Assembly (NCBI GenBank): GCA_032718475.1 | Contig: JAUCBJ010004024.1 | Coordinates: 1-49,818 of the forward strand | Direction of reading: 5' to 3' | Length of the DNA: 49,818 nucleotides | Source of the DNA: Nemertoderma westbladi | Taxonomy: Eukaryota > Xenacoelomorpha > Nemertodermatida > Nemertodermatidae | Part shown: positions 9,285-18,569 of the stretch, in pieces | Position numbering within the stretch: position 1 is the first letter of the stretch | How the letters are laid out: each line of letters opens with the position of its first letter | Notes under the pieces: generated by a model | The model's input: only the letters and a program-made list of their open reading frames with translations | Told to the model about the DNA's origin: nothing | Databases searched by the model: none | Made by a program: the position numbers and the translations under genes

Positions 9285-9680
9285 GATTGAGAAGGGCCGG
9301 TGGAGTAGGACTCCAAGGGACCAGAGAGTCTGTTACTGTGACAGCACGTCTGTCCCTGAGAAGGGCCGTTGGAGCAGGACTCCGAGGGACCAGAGAGTCT
9401 GTTACTGTGACAGCACGTCTGTCCCTGAGAAGGGCCATTGGAGCAGGACTCCGAAGGACCAGAGAGTCTGTTACTGTGACAGCACGTCTGTCCCTGAGAT
9501 GGGCCGTTGGAGCAGGACTCCGAGGGACCAGAGAGTCTGTTACTGTGACAGCACGTCTGTCCCTGAGAAGGGCCGTTGGAGCAGGACTCCGAGGGACCAG
9601 AGAGTCTGTTACTGTGACAGCACGTCTGTCCCTGAGAAGGGCCGTTGGAGCAGGATTCCGAGGGACCAGAGAGTCTGTTA
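9285..9680. repeat. 69-bp minisatellite, about 5.7 units
   Basis: Units start near 9292, 9361, 9430, 9499, 9568 and 9637. Each contains AAGGGCCGTTGGAGCAGG, AGAGAGTCTGTTACTGTGAC and CACGTCTGTCCCTGAG. Because 69 is a multiple of three, several frames stay open through the array on both strands; these are artefacts. The same unit reappears at 11298-11400 on the other side of a LINE. Confidence 0.95.
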
Positions 9681-11297
9681 CTACTAGGATCGGCATGCTG
9701 CATTGCAGCTGCATTTTTAAGAATGCTGTGCCGGCTTGTCAACAAAATTGCACCGCCACAACTCCCTATCACCCATGACATTTGCTAGATCATCCGCATC
9801 TTTAAGGCCAGTGTCCTTTAAGATGCGTCTCAAGAAAGTCATGGGCTGTCCACCATGCTTATTCACTCCATGAGGCTGCCAAAGTACAAGATTATGCACT
9901 GGCTGGTCCTCACGGCGAAAGCAATGTCCTGCAAAGCGGAGGCGATTTTGTTCTAGTGTCAAGCTTGGGGGAACCAATGAGACACCTCCAATGTTATATA
10001 GTGTCTGGTTGGAGATGTGTGCATTGTACTTGACACAATGTACCCGGCGTAGCATTCTTGTGAATGTGCCATCCAGAGATTTGGTGTCCTCAGCAGTTAG
10101 AGCCCAGCATGGACTCCCGTAGAGGAGTACTGGAACTACTGCTGCTCTAAATAATCGGACCTTAAGATTCCGATTAATTCTAGGTGACTTCCAAATCCTG
10201 GAAAGCCTATTCAAGGCTGCCCATGTCTTTCCCTTACGTATTCGAAGGTCCTCACCTGACTTCCGGATCCATGATCCCAGGTAACAGAAGTCGTCCACAT
10301 GCTCAAGCATACCATCCTTTGAGCTTATGCTCATCCGATCAGAGACTTGCTGAGGACTTTCAAAGTTAACTGTCAGAATTTTGGTCTTTCTGGAGTTAAT
10401 AAAAAGACCAACACTAGAAGCAGAATGTTCTAATGAGCTGAGGAGCCGCTGGGCGCCCTCTAATGATTCTGAGAGTACTCCTAAGTCATCAGCAAAGACT
10501 AGATCAGTTAGGTACTTGGCAGGATTTCCTCGACTTCTGGAGCCAGTAGGTGGAGTTATCATCACCCCATCATCATTATGATGATCTAAGGACATGCGTA
10601 GAACATAGTCAACCACAATAATGAACAAGAATGGTGCAAGTGTGTCTCCTTGGAGGACGCCCCATAACACTTCAAATGGTTCTGTGTCACCGTCAACAGT
10701 AGACACAAATGTTGTCGAACCATCGTATACTGAACTGATTGCTGCAATAATTTCATCAGGAATCCCATATAATGAAAGTATGCTGAACATACGTGAGCGA
10801 GAGACTGAATCAAAGGCCTTGAAGAAGTCAACAAAGATAACAGCCAGATGCCTGTCTTTCTTTTTTGATAACTCTTCAATTATCCTTCTAAGTGCCAAAA
10901 TGGGCTCCATGGTCCCACGACCTTTACGGAACCCATTCTGATTTCCACGTAGCAGTCTCTCAATGGAATCCCTGATGCGATTTAATAGAATTCTATTGTA
11001 TAGTTTTGCAGCAATCAAGATCAATGAGATTCCCCGAAAAGAACCATAGAGTGTTAGGTTGCCCTTCTTGGGAACTGGCACCAACTTATTTGTTTTCATT
11101 TCTTGTGGGACTCTTGTTGTACGGTACATGTCTACTATGATGGGATAGATGAGCTTTAAACACTCAGGTATTTTAAAGAACTCAGGGGGAACACCATCTA
11201 CTCCACTGGCACGATTGGTCTTAATGCTCTTTGCAGCAGCCTTCACTTCTGCAAAGGAGATATCGCCAATGGGAATATCTGGGAGTAGTCTGAATAT
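9681..11297 (-). mobile_element. Family-1 RTE-like LINE copy C, inserted in the minisatellite
   Basis: On the minus strand the element runs from 11297 (5' truncated at the reverse transcriptase N-terminus) to the tail CCTAGTAG at 9681-9688. Both flanks are the 69-bp minisatellite in the same orientation, and the 14-mer CAGAGAGTCTGTTA abuts both ends (9667-9680 and 11298-11311), which fits a target-site duplication although the array itself also repeats that sequence. This is the longest family-1 copy in the window and serves as reference for copies A, B and D. Confidence 0.85.
9717..11297 (-). CDS. LINE reverse transcriptase (5'-truncated, open)
   Basis: Family-1 protein, open for about 526 codons of LINE sequence. 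Order: an RT N-terminal block (DISFAEVKAAAKSIKTNRA, GVDGVPPEFFK), fingers (KLVPVPKKGNLTLYGSFRGI), LLRGNQNGFRKGRGTMEPIL, the first catalytic aspartate in VIFVDFFKAFDS, GVLQGDTLAPFLFIIVVDY, the catalytic pair in VFADDLGVL, a thumb-like region (FCYLGSWIRKSGEDLRIRK), and the C-terminal block ending DKPAQHS. It would copy the element's RNA at a nicked target. The endonuclease domain and true start codon are absent, so it cannot act alone. The open frame extends upstream another 50 codons through the minisatellite only because that repeat is a multiple of three. RTE-like clade is my best assignment; related clades are possible. Confidence 0.85.
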   Translation of the reverse strand: MFRLLPDIPIGDISFAEVKAAAKSIKTNRASGVDGVPPEFFKIPECLKLIYPIIVDMYRTTRVPQEMKTNKLVPVPKKGNLTLYGSFRGISLILIAAKLYNRILLNRIRDSIERLLRGNQNGFRKGRGTMEPILALRRIIEELSKKKDRHLAVIFVDFFKAFDSVSRSRMFSILSLYGIPDEIIAAISSVYDGSTTFVSTVDGDTEPFEVLWGVLQGDTLAPFLFIIVVDYVLRMSLDHHNDDGVMITPPTGSRSRGNPAKYLTDLVFADDLGVLSESLEGAQRLLSSLEHSASSVGLFINSRKTKILTVNFESPQQVSDRMSISSKDGMLEHVDDFCYLGSWIRKSGEDLRIRKGKTWAALNRLSRIWKSPRINRNLKVRLFRAAVVPVLLYGSPCWALTAEDTKSLDGTFTRMLRRVHCVKYNAHISNQTLYNIGGVSLVPPSLTLEQNRLRFAGHCFRREDQPVHNLVLWQPHGVNKHGGQPMTFLRRILKDTGLKDADDLANVMGDRELWRCNFVDKPAQHS

Positions 11298-11400
11298 CAG
11301 AGAGTCTGTTACTGAGACAGCACTTTTGTCCCTGCAAAGGGCCGTTGGAGCAGGACTCTGAGGGACCAGGCAGTCTGTTACTGTGACAGCACGTTGGTCC
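11298..11400. repeat. 69-bp minisatellite, other flank of LINE copy C
   Basis: About one and a half units with more divergence than the array at 9285-9680 (for example ACTGAGACAGCACTTTTGTC). It ends at about 11400 with GGTCCAGGACGAGTC. Confidence 0.85.
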
Positions 11401-12193
11401 AGGACGAGTCTCATGTACTTCTTTGTTGCCCAATCTCTTACCCTGTGCACCATCAATGCGGTGTTGTTGCATCTACATTACATGAATTATTTTCCAGTCC
11501 ATCTAGCGATTTCTTTATTTATATATACATAAAGTATTAGAATTTGTATACATAAATTTTTGTGCTATTTAATTTAATTACTTATTACTTATGTCTTACA
11601 TCAATGTGTATATTTCAATTTCAGATTTGGCCAATTCTATCAATTGGACAATGGTTGTGCCCATCTAATATTTTAGTCGTGCATATATTGAAATTATCTA
11701 ATTTGTTATTATCGTCAATAAATCACATACTACTACTCTGGTAGATATAAAATGACTGCTTTATTATTTATTACTAAATATAATAAATAATATATTGAGA
11801 TATCCCCAGTTGCCGAACTGGCCGAGACAAAGAGATGTCGAAGTATTTCGAAGTATTCAATAGCACCACAGAATATCTCCACACTCAACGGCAACCTAAG
11901 ACAGAGAATCGCCATCGAAGTCCAGGTCGGGAATACAGGCTGCATCCGGGAATTCATAAACTTCACTCCCCTGGAACTTTTAGGGGGATCAGGAAGGGTC
12001 TCCCGACAATTCGTACCTGGACAATTCATACCCGGACAATTCGTACCAGACAATTAATTCGTACCCAGAAAATTCGTATCCGGACAATTCGTACCCGTCA
12101 CAATTACAGCAATAATCTGAATAAAACAAGGTGTACTAAATAACAGGAATGCGGAATGCTGAATTTAGCGTGGGCCAATGGTTTATAGCCAGC
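11401..12193. other. Noncoding; short 16-bp-type degenerate tandem repeat at 12003-12099
   Basis: No gene seen. From about 12003 to 12099 the motif GGACAATTCGTACCCG and variants recurs about six times with variable spacing. The open minus-strand frame over it (TNCPGTNC) is a consequence of the repeat. Confidence 0.6.
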
Positions 12194-14592
12194 TGTATAC
12201 GGGTATAGGCCTACTGCAGTATTATACATGCAGTACAGCAGTATACAAAGTTTTGCATTTACAGAGATAATAATAAGAGTTATTTATTATTTTATTATTA
12301 TTTATTTTATTAAAGAATGTATGTAGAAGTGAAAGGCTTTCTTCAAAACCGTATTCCTTGATTCCATCGGATGATAAACTTGATTCCATCGGATTCCACC
12401 CAATGCTGCACACTGAAGTGTTTCCATGAAGTTGAAGAAATTCGCCACCCATTTATTTCTTCAGTGCAATGCTGGAGTGAACTTGAAGAACTTTTGCGTT
12501 ATTGCCGAGTTGAAGAAGATAATAATAATTCCAGCTAGTTTAATTTTCTTAATCGCCAGGTTGAGTTGCTGAATACACCCAAGAATAAACTTATTTACAC
12601 TTGTGAGGATTTGGTGTTGGCTTTTGAGATGTACTCCAAGTCACGTAGACTCTAATATCCTATGTAATATTTTACAACTACCAAGTATTCAGACTCTTCA
12701 GGGTTTAACTTCTAGCGTGGCTAATATTACTACCCAGGAGTTTATCGCTTCCATGATGGCGAAGTTGTCTCAGTGTTCTCGCTACTTTATGCTCCTTATT
12801 GATGAAATTTATGTCAATCAACGGATATCGTACCATGGCATAACATTGAATGGGAAGGCCAAGGATGTAGCAGGTGACCTAGCGAAAACTGTTGTATAAG
12901 TGTGAAAAGGTATGTGTCATGATAAAGTGCTTCTTTATGAAGGTGACGTATGTTGTGAAAGTCATTCCCGTGTTTGAGCTGAATTCTGATTTTCAGGTTA
13001 ACCTTATTAAGGAGGTGGTGTCTTATATTCATACTGATGGAGTGGAGGTAGGTACAGTTGTGGTAACACTAACAGATGACACGATGGTTAACATAAAGTT
13101 TGGCAAAGATGTAAACTTAGCCATTCCATCAGAACTTCCAAACTCACTTCCAGATTCTGTTCCGGTGTTACATCTTAAAGACACAGTTCATCCTCTAAAG
13201 CTTATCTGTAATAACTGGATTACTGAGAAGAGCCAAGAACTTGTGTATTACGATCCTGAATTGGATATCTACATCCTCAGGAAAGCCTGTTGGGCTGACA
13301 TTGTCAGCTTACACGAATCTGAGAAAGAGGCATTATTAAAGTTGTCCAGTCTCACACAAGAGGCAGTTTCACCAACCACAATCCAACGTCAAAATTTGCC
13401 TCAAGGTTTTCTGCAAAAGAACAATTTCTGCATTGTCTTTCTCAAATTTCGAATCACCATCTAAGAATGACACCATTCGTTTCTTGCAAATTTTTTAAAG
13501 TGGTGGAAAATAGTAAATGTAAAGACTACCTTCGAAGCTGAACGTTTCAATGACACAGATCGGGTTGTTATCAACTATGTCACGCATACCAGTTTAATCT
13601 ACCTAACCAAGATGGCTGAACTATTCATGTATATGGGTCAAGTAAATGGGTTAAAGGTTGGCGCCAACCCCTAACTGACCAAACAAGCTCAGGTCTATTG
13701 GAAACTTGTACCAGACTTGTAACTTTGTGTCAGTTTCTACTGACAATGAATCTGCCAGTGAGGCACCATTACGTTTGTCTTGGTGAACTACAGATGGATG
13801 ATATGGAGGCTTACTTTGGCCACATTCAACAGTCCCATGGTGACGGCCCGTATAGACATGGCTAGCCTGTTCCTTAGACTAGATTTAGACATCACTCTGC
13901 CACAGTCTGGTCACCATTGTGAACTTTGTTCCATCGAGGTAGACATTAGTGATGCCGATCGGGATGTCATTGATAATCTAACTATTGATCTCGTCAATGA
14001 TACATTAAACCAATCCATGGCGCTTGTATACATTGCCGGATACGTGGCGAAATCGTTTCCTAAGTTTAAGTGCGATTCTGGTGAAGATTATCTTTACGAT
14101 GATGAAATGTCTAAGAAATACCTATTTATTATGGAGCTGAATCGTGGTGGCCTTATCTATGCAACTGACGAGTTGGTTTCCTACTGTTTACTCTGTTACA
14201 ACTTTTTAGTCAGACGACTCCAAACTTTTGCTGTATCAGCTTCATATCAGCACTGAAACAAATTGCAGCCGTTTACTTCGCAGATATTTATTTTCCTATT
14301 GGTCTCTTCCGAAAATTTACAAACATTTATTTCATAATTACTGCCGAAGTACAGTTAATGATTCTACCACCCCAAAACGCCATGCGAAGGATAAGGGACA
14401 CTCAAAAATTTCCAAATTAAAATTATGAAACACCTGATTTACCAGCTGAAATAGTGAAATTACTTATTACCTAATAAATAATAATAAAAATAAATAATAC
14501 CAGAATAAATCTTTTCATTATTTATTATTATCTCTGTAAATGCAAAACTATATACTGCATGTGTCATACTACAGTGGGCCTATACATATACA
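12194..14592 (+). mobile_element. P-element/THAP9-like DNA transposon relic with long inverted repeats
   Basis: A transposase relic is enclosed by imperfect terminal inverted repeats of about 70-85 bp. Their core is perfect over 27 bp (12250-12276, GTTTTGCATTTACAGAG then ATAATAATAA; and its reverse complement at 14522-14548). Outward, TGTATA, TATAGGCC, ACTG-AGTAT and ACATGCAGTA are shared with small gaps. No 8-bp target duplication of the P type is evident at the ends I chose, so the exact termini remain uncertain. Confidence 0.75.
12433..14256 (+). pseudogene. P-element/THAP9-like transposase, decayed
   Basis: Plus-strand frames spell out a P-type transposase in order: a leucine-rich segment (HPFISSVQCWSELEELL, LNRQVELLNTPKNKLIY, LVLAFEMYSKS); LPSIQTLQGLTSSVANITTQ; FMLLIDEIYVNQRISYHG, matching the block with the first acidic catalytic residue; a middle part with HPLKLICNNWI, RKACWADIVSLHESEKEALL and LSSLTQEAVSP, where an insertion domain and HLLK-RN-type motif are expected; LGELQMDDMEAYFGHIQQS; and a C-terminal ALVYIAGYVAKSF with LNRGGLIYATDELVSYC. 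These blocks follow the order of metazoan P-element and THAP9 transposases. At least five frameshifts or stops (about 12600, 12890, 13400, 13670, 13800) make it non-functional. The N-terminal THAP zinc finger was not found. Confidence 0.75.
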
Positions 14593-14655
14593 AATCGATA
14601 TTTGTATCGATATCATCCATAAATCGATATTATCGATAAATCGATATCATATACG
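14593..14655. repeat. Cluster of ATCGAT/TATCGATA motifs
   Basis: Between 14594 and 14648 there are five or six copies of ATCGATA or its partner TATCGAT on an AT-rich background, immediately outside the right transposon repeat. It may be a fragment of a short satellite. Confidence 0.6.
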
Positions 14656-14682
14656 TGTATTGTCGAATTTAACGGATGCACT

Positions 14683-15925
14683 ATGTTTATGAATGCTCAT
14701 TGGAATTCAAACAATAGTATTGAACTTTTTTCAGATGCTGCCCAATCTAAAGATTATGGGGCAGTGTTCCACAACCATTGGTTCTTCAGGGAATGGCCTG
14801 CATGGAAGCTTTGTACCAATACATCATTGCTAGAACTTTGTCCGATTATGTTAATATTACATATCTGGGGTCCAAAACTACCAGGATGAGGATTATCTTC
14901 CACACAGATAATGAAGGACTTGTAACAATCTTAAATAAGAAAACATCAAAAAACCCACACTTTATGAATTTAATCCGCCGTATTGTTATATTATCAATAA
15001 AACATAATATAATATTTAGAGTGAGCCACATCTCCAGTGTAAATAATGTTAAAGCAGACCATTTCTCATTTACAAATAGCATCTTTATGGAGATAGCGCC
15101 AGAAGCCGACAAGGACCCAACTCCAGTTCCGCCGCATCTGAGACCAGACGACTCCTTTTTCGATTGACAGAACTGGTTGAAAGGTCTTGGGAAATATCTA
15201 CCATTGAGTCGTATAAAAGAACCTGGGTTAAATTTAGGTTGTTTCTTAATGATGTCTGTCTTGAATACCCCATTGATACTTCATGTTGATCATACAGTCT
15301 TGGGATGCTTTGTTGCATATTTGGACACCCAGCAAATGCATAGATCGACTATCGTGCTACACATATCAATTCGTTCCGTTCCGTTCCCCACAAACTCTTA
15401 CAGCTAGATGACCCCACAAAATCGTTCTTAGTTACTTGAGCATCAATTTGAATTGGGAAACATGTTGTATGTCCGGATTCAAGGTTACATATTACAAAGA
15501 CATTACTGTCGCATATGTTATATGCTATTCATGTTATATACACTGACTCTTATAAGAGTTTGCTTATAAAATCTATGTTTCTGGTTGCCTTTTATCATTT
15601 TCTCAGAGTAGGTGAATTTTTACAATTTTTAGGAAAATGGGTGCTTAGTTTTAAGGATGTGCAATTTGATATTATTATTGCTATTTAATCAATTAGGCAT
15701 TTTAAACACCAGCCCGTGTCAGTATTTTAGATAATGAATACCACAATCCAGTGAAAATATTACGGCATAATTTACACAACCATCCATTGCCAAATGAAGA
15801 TAGCCCATTTTTTATGAGGCAATCAGGTGACCTAGGTATATAAAACACGTAGTTTTCGGATTGGTGCTGCTACAGACGCAGCCCAGGGGCGATGGTCATC
15901 AAAAATGCCTTCTTGAGATATAACA
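14683..15925 (+). pseudogene. DIRS-type retroelement relic: RNase H and tyrosine recombinase
   Basis: The first part encodes an RNase H domain: IELFSDAAQSKDYGAVF (catalytic aspartate), then, after a frameshift near 14790, IIFHTDNEGLVTILNKKTSK and HISSVNNVKADHFS. The next part, with several stops, resembles a tyrosine recombinase: LVERSWEISTIESYKRTW (core-binding start), FVAYLDTQQMHRSTI, FLVAFYHFLRVGEFLQF (contains the first catalytic arginine) and RSFRIGAATDAAQGRWSS (the H-x-x-R box, with arginine in place of the histidine). RNase H followed by a tyrosine recombinase is diagnostic of DIRS-like elements, which integrate without an aspartate integrase. The RT part is missing upstream, where the P-like transposon ends. 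Not functional. Confidence 0.75.
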
Positions 15926-16848
15926 GATAACTTTAATTTGACATGATTAATTATTGATTCTTAATTGATTAAATTACTTGATTATATTCATGTACTATAG
16001 TGTTGCTTGCTTATATGTACGTAGTCGATATAGATTGAGAACTGGGGTTACCATAAATTAAATTTCTATGGCTTTCGATCGGGTGGGGTCGCATATTTAG
16101 TAATATGAGCTGGGCAATATATACCCTCACCCATGCCTCATATAAAAATGTATATTATTAATTAAAGAAAAATAAGGTACGCCTCATAACTTCATATTTA
16201 TTTTATATTATCCGGGAAAGCATAGCTTCGCAAAAGCCCCTTAATGTCAGCAGGAACATAAATATACATTGTGGATTAGTATCACTTTGAACACAATGGC
16301 TTTTATGTAGCTCAGACCAAAATTACTATTGTTATTATTGTCGATATGTATAGTTCACAATAGATCCAATAATGGGGCAAATATTATAAGAATTTGTTTT
16401 TTGCCCACCTCCACCCCAGTTCTCCGCCTTTTTTTCTATGTGATATTTAGGATGATTTGGTGTTTATACGTTCTGTATCGGGTGGCGATATATACCCTCA
16501 CCCTTAGCATCATATAAAAATGGTATATTATTAATTAAAGAAAAATGAGGTATGACTCGTAACTTCATCGAAGTTGCGAGGCACTTACAGCCATTAAATA
16601 TATTTATTTTATATTATTCGGGAAAGCATAGCTTCACAAAACCCCCTTAAGGTTAGCAGGAACATAGTTAACCATTTGGAACGCAAACATTTTAAGGTTC
16701 AGATTTGCTAGTATTTCTAGAGTTTGAACCCTGCATGCATGCCTGCCAACTTGTGAAACTTGCTATAAGAACATTAGTTTAATTATTATTATTATTTGTG
16801 TTTAATTAACATACTTGTACCTGGTACTTGTACGTACACGTCCTCACA
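15926..16848. other. Noncoding region upstream of GRL exon A
   Basis: No coding sequence seen. It holds a direct duplication (16112-16260 and 16485-16666). Just before the exon, 16798-16830 (TGTGTTTAATTAACATAC, TTGTACCTG) resembles 36302-36335 upstream of the second GRL exon, suggesting that the promoter region was duplicated with the exon. Confidence 0.5.
16112..16666. repeat. Direct repeat pair of about 150-180 bp
   Basis: Copy 1 is 16112-16260, copy 2 is 16485-16666. Both contain ATATATACCCTCACCC, ATTATTAATTAAAGAAAAAT and GGGAAAGCATAGCTTC and end GCAGGAACATA. Copy 2 carries about 34 extra bases after AACTTCAT (CGAAGTTGCGAGGCACTTAC and following). Confidence 0.85.
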
Positions 16849-17568
16849 ATGTCTATTGTATCAGTGGATTCAGAAGCTAACGACAATGTAAGTACTTCCA
16901 ATACCGGGGAATGTGAACTTGAGTTTAATGATGAAACTGCAGATATACATGATGAGATTGAGATTGGATGTACTCAAATTAAAGATGCTACATATCTATT
17001 TTCTGGGTTAATTACTTCATTAAAATTCCTTGGTCTGACATTTTGCAAAGCCAGTTGTCCAAAAGGAAATAAACGTTGGCACTATTTACCACCAGGTATT
17101 CATTTCCTGTTATTCATTACTGTATTCATAATACTTTCGATAAACTTTTTGAAAACGGTTGCGAGCATTGTTATTCTTTTTACTGATGCTGATGGTTTCA
17201 AGCCAAATACGGATTTAATTACGTTAATCAAGGCCACATGGATATTCTGCTGCACTTCATTCTACATTCACTTAATGTATAGTTTCCATCATAAAGAAAA
17301 TCTCAACAAGTTCTTTACGAGGTGCCGAAGATTGGCAATTACATTGGATAAATGCCCACGATACCAGAAATTTGCAAATGCTACCCATAAATTTTCCAAT
17401 AAATTAACTGTCGGTGGATGGATTATTGTTGTTGTTAAGAGTATTTACACACTTTTGATGGATTGCATAGTAGAGAAGAATGCAATGAGTGTAGTAGAAC
17501 CGTTCAACCTATTAATTACAGATGATGTGATATTCTACACTGTGTTTCTAATAGCAACAATACTAAAT
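16849..17568 (+). CDS. Gustatory-receptor-like 7TM protein, first exon (copy A)
   Basis: I start at the ATG at 16849 (context ACAATG, as in the second copy). The exon codes for 240 residues: an acidic, probably cytoplasmic N-terminus (1-45); KDATYLFSGLITSLKFLGL (46-64); hydrophobic segments at about 83-110, 123-146 and 186-207; and the start of a fourth at 227-240. It ends after ATILN at a strong donor AAT|GTAAGT, phase 0. Length, membrane layout and a cytoplasmic N-terminus fit invertebrate gustatory receptor-like proteins. It is about half identical to 36382-37080, keeping FITVF, TDADGF, CTSFY-HLMYSF, FF-RCR and GGWIIV-type positions. Downstream exons were not found before the second copy, so it is either an alternative first exon sharing exons 38305-38862, or a truncated duplicate. 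Assignment to the GRL family is by pattern only. Confidence 0.7.
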
Positions 17569-18569
17569 GTAAGTATAATATGATTATTCATTTAATTTTC
17601 AAAAACAATTAATATTCATAAAGAATTAAATAGAATAAATGGCCTTCAGTGAACAATAATTCTTGCAATCTTTGAACGCCTATATCTCAGCTATTTCTCA
17701 ACGAAAATCAGATATTGTTACATAATTATTATGAATCCTTGCAACGCAAGCTTTCTAATGATATGAAAAAATTACGACTAATGCGAAGAATGGCAACGAT
17801 ACGGAGGGTGCGATTTCGCAAAAGACACTTTTTAAAACGCCTATAAAAAAATTTAAAGGCAAAATCGAAAATTCCGGCTTCATGGGGTCAACCACGGTGA
17901 GTGGAACTAGTTGTGTTTCAAAGTTCAAGCAATATGATAAAGATTTGTAGAAAAATCTGGGGGGGGGGGGTCCGTGTCATCAGAAAATGACACTATATTA
18001 CGGGAGATGGTGTATTACTGTATTAGGCATACGCCTGGCGATGGAATACAAGAGTACATCAGTAGGCCTATCTATATAATTAATAGCGCTATAGCCAGAT
18101 AGTGCAGTGTTGGATACCATGATATGATATACATTACTTTATTAATAATACGGACAATGTCCGTAATATAATATATATATATATATATAATAGATATAAA
18201 AAATTACATTACATTATATTTTCTCATAAATATATATAAACCACTCAGTCACTTAAAAATCGCTACTATTTTCTGAAAATTTTCGGGTTTAACGCAACCC
18301 TTCAATGTTGTTCTAAAAAGGTTTTCCTCAATTTTAAAACAATTACGGAAAAATAATATTTTTTATTTATTTTTTTTGCATGTGCTTCGCCGGGATTTGG
18401 CTCATCAGCTACACTAACCCGTGTAGGCCACATGTTAATCTAACTAACTACACCAAAAACCAGCAAAACACACACGCAAAAATAACATAGTATTGCATTC
18501 CAGATCAAATACACAATCATTTCCTTAGCAACACTAAATATTTTTAACTTATTTTACTCTTGCTAATTT
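17569..18569. other. Intron or intergenic sequence, AT-rich
   Basis: Begins with the donor GTAAGT of GRL exon A. Contains a G run near 17960-17970, a (TA)n tract near 18168-18190, and the 17-base palindrome TACGGACAATGTCCGTA near 18147. No exon resembling 38305-38459 or 38625-38862 was found here. Confidence 0.5.

Noticed and set aside
9236-9781. Repeat proteins encoded on either strand of the 69-bp array
   Set aside because: Same artefact: a 69-bp unit keeps frames open. No start context, domain or signal peptide supports a gene.
15989-16004. 16-mer CATGTACTATAGTGTT shared with the CR1-like LINE 3' region
   Set aside because: Possibly the remnant of another LINE 3' end, but the flanks diverge at once and a single 16-mer is not enough to call a feature.
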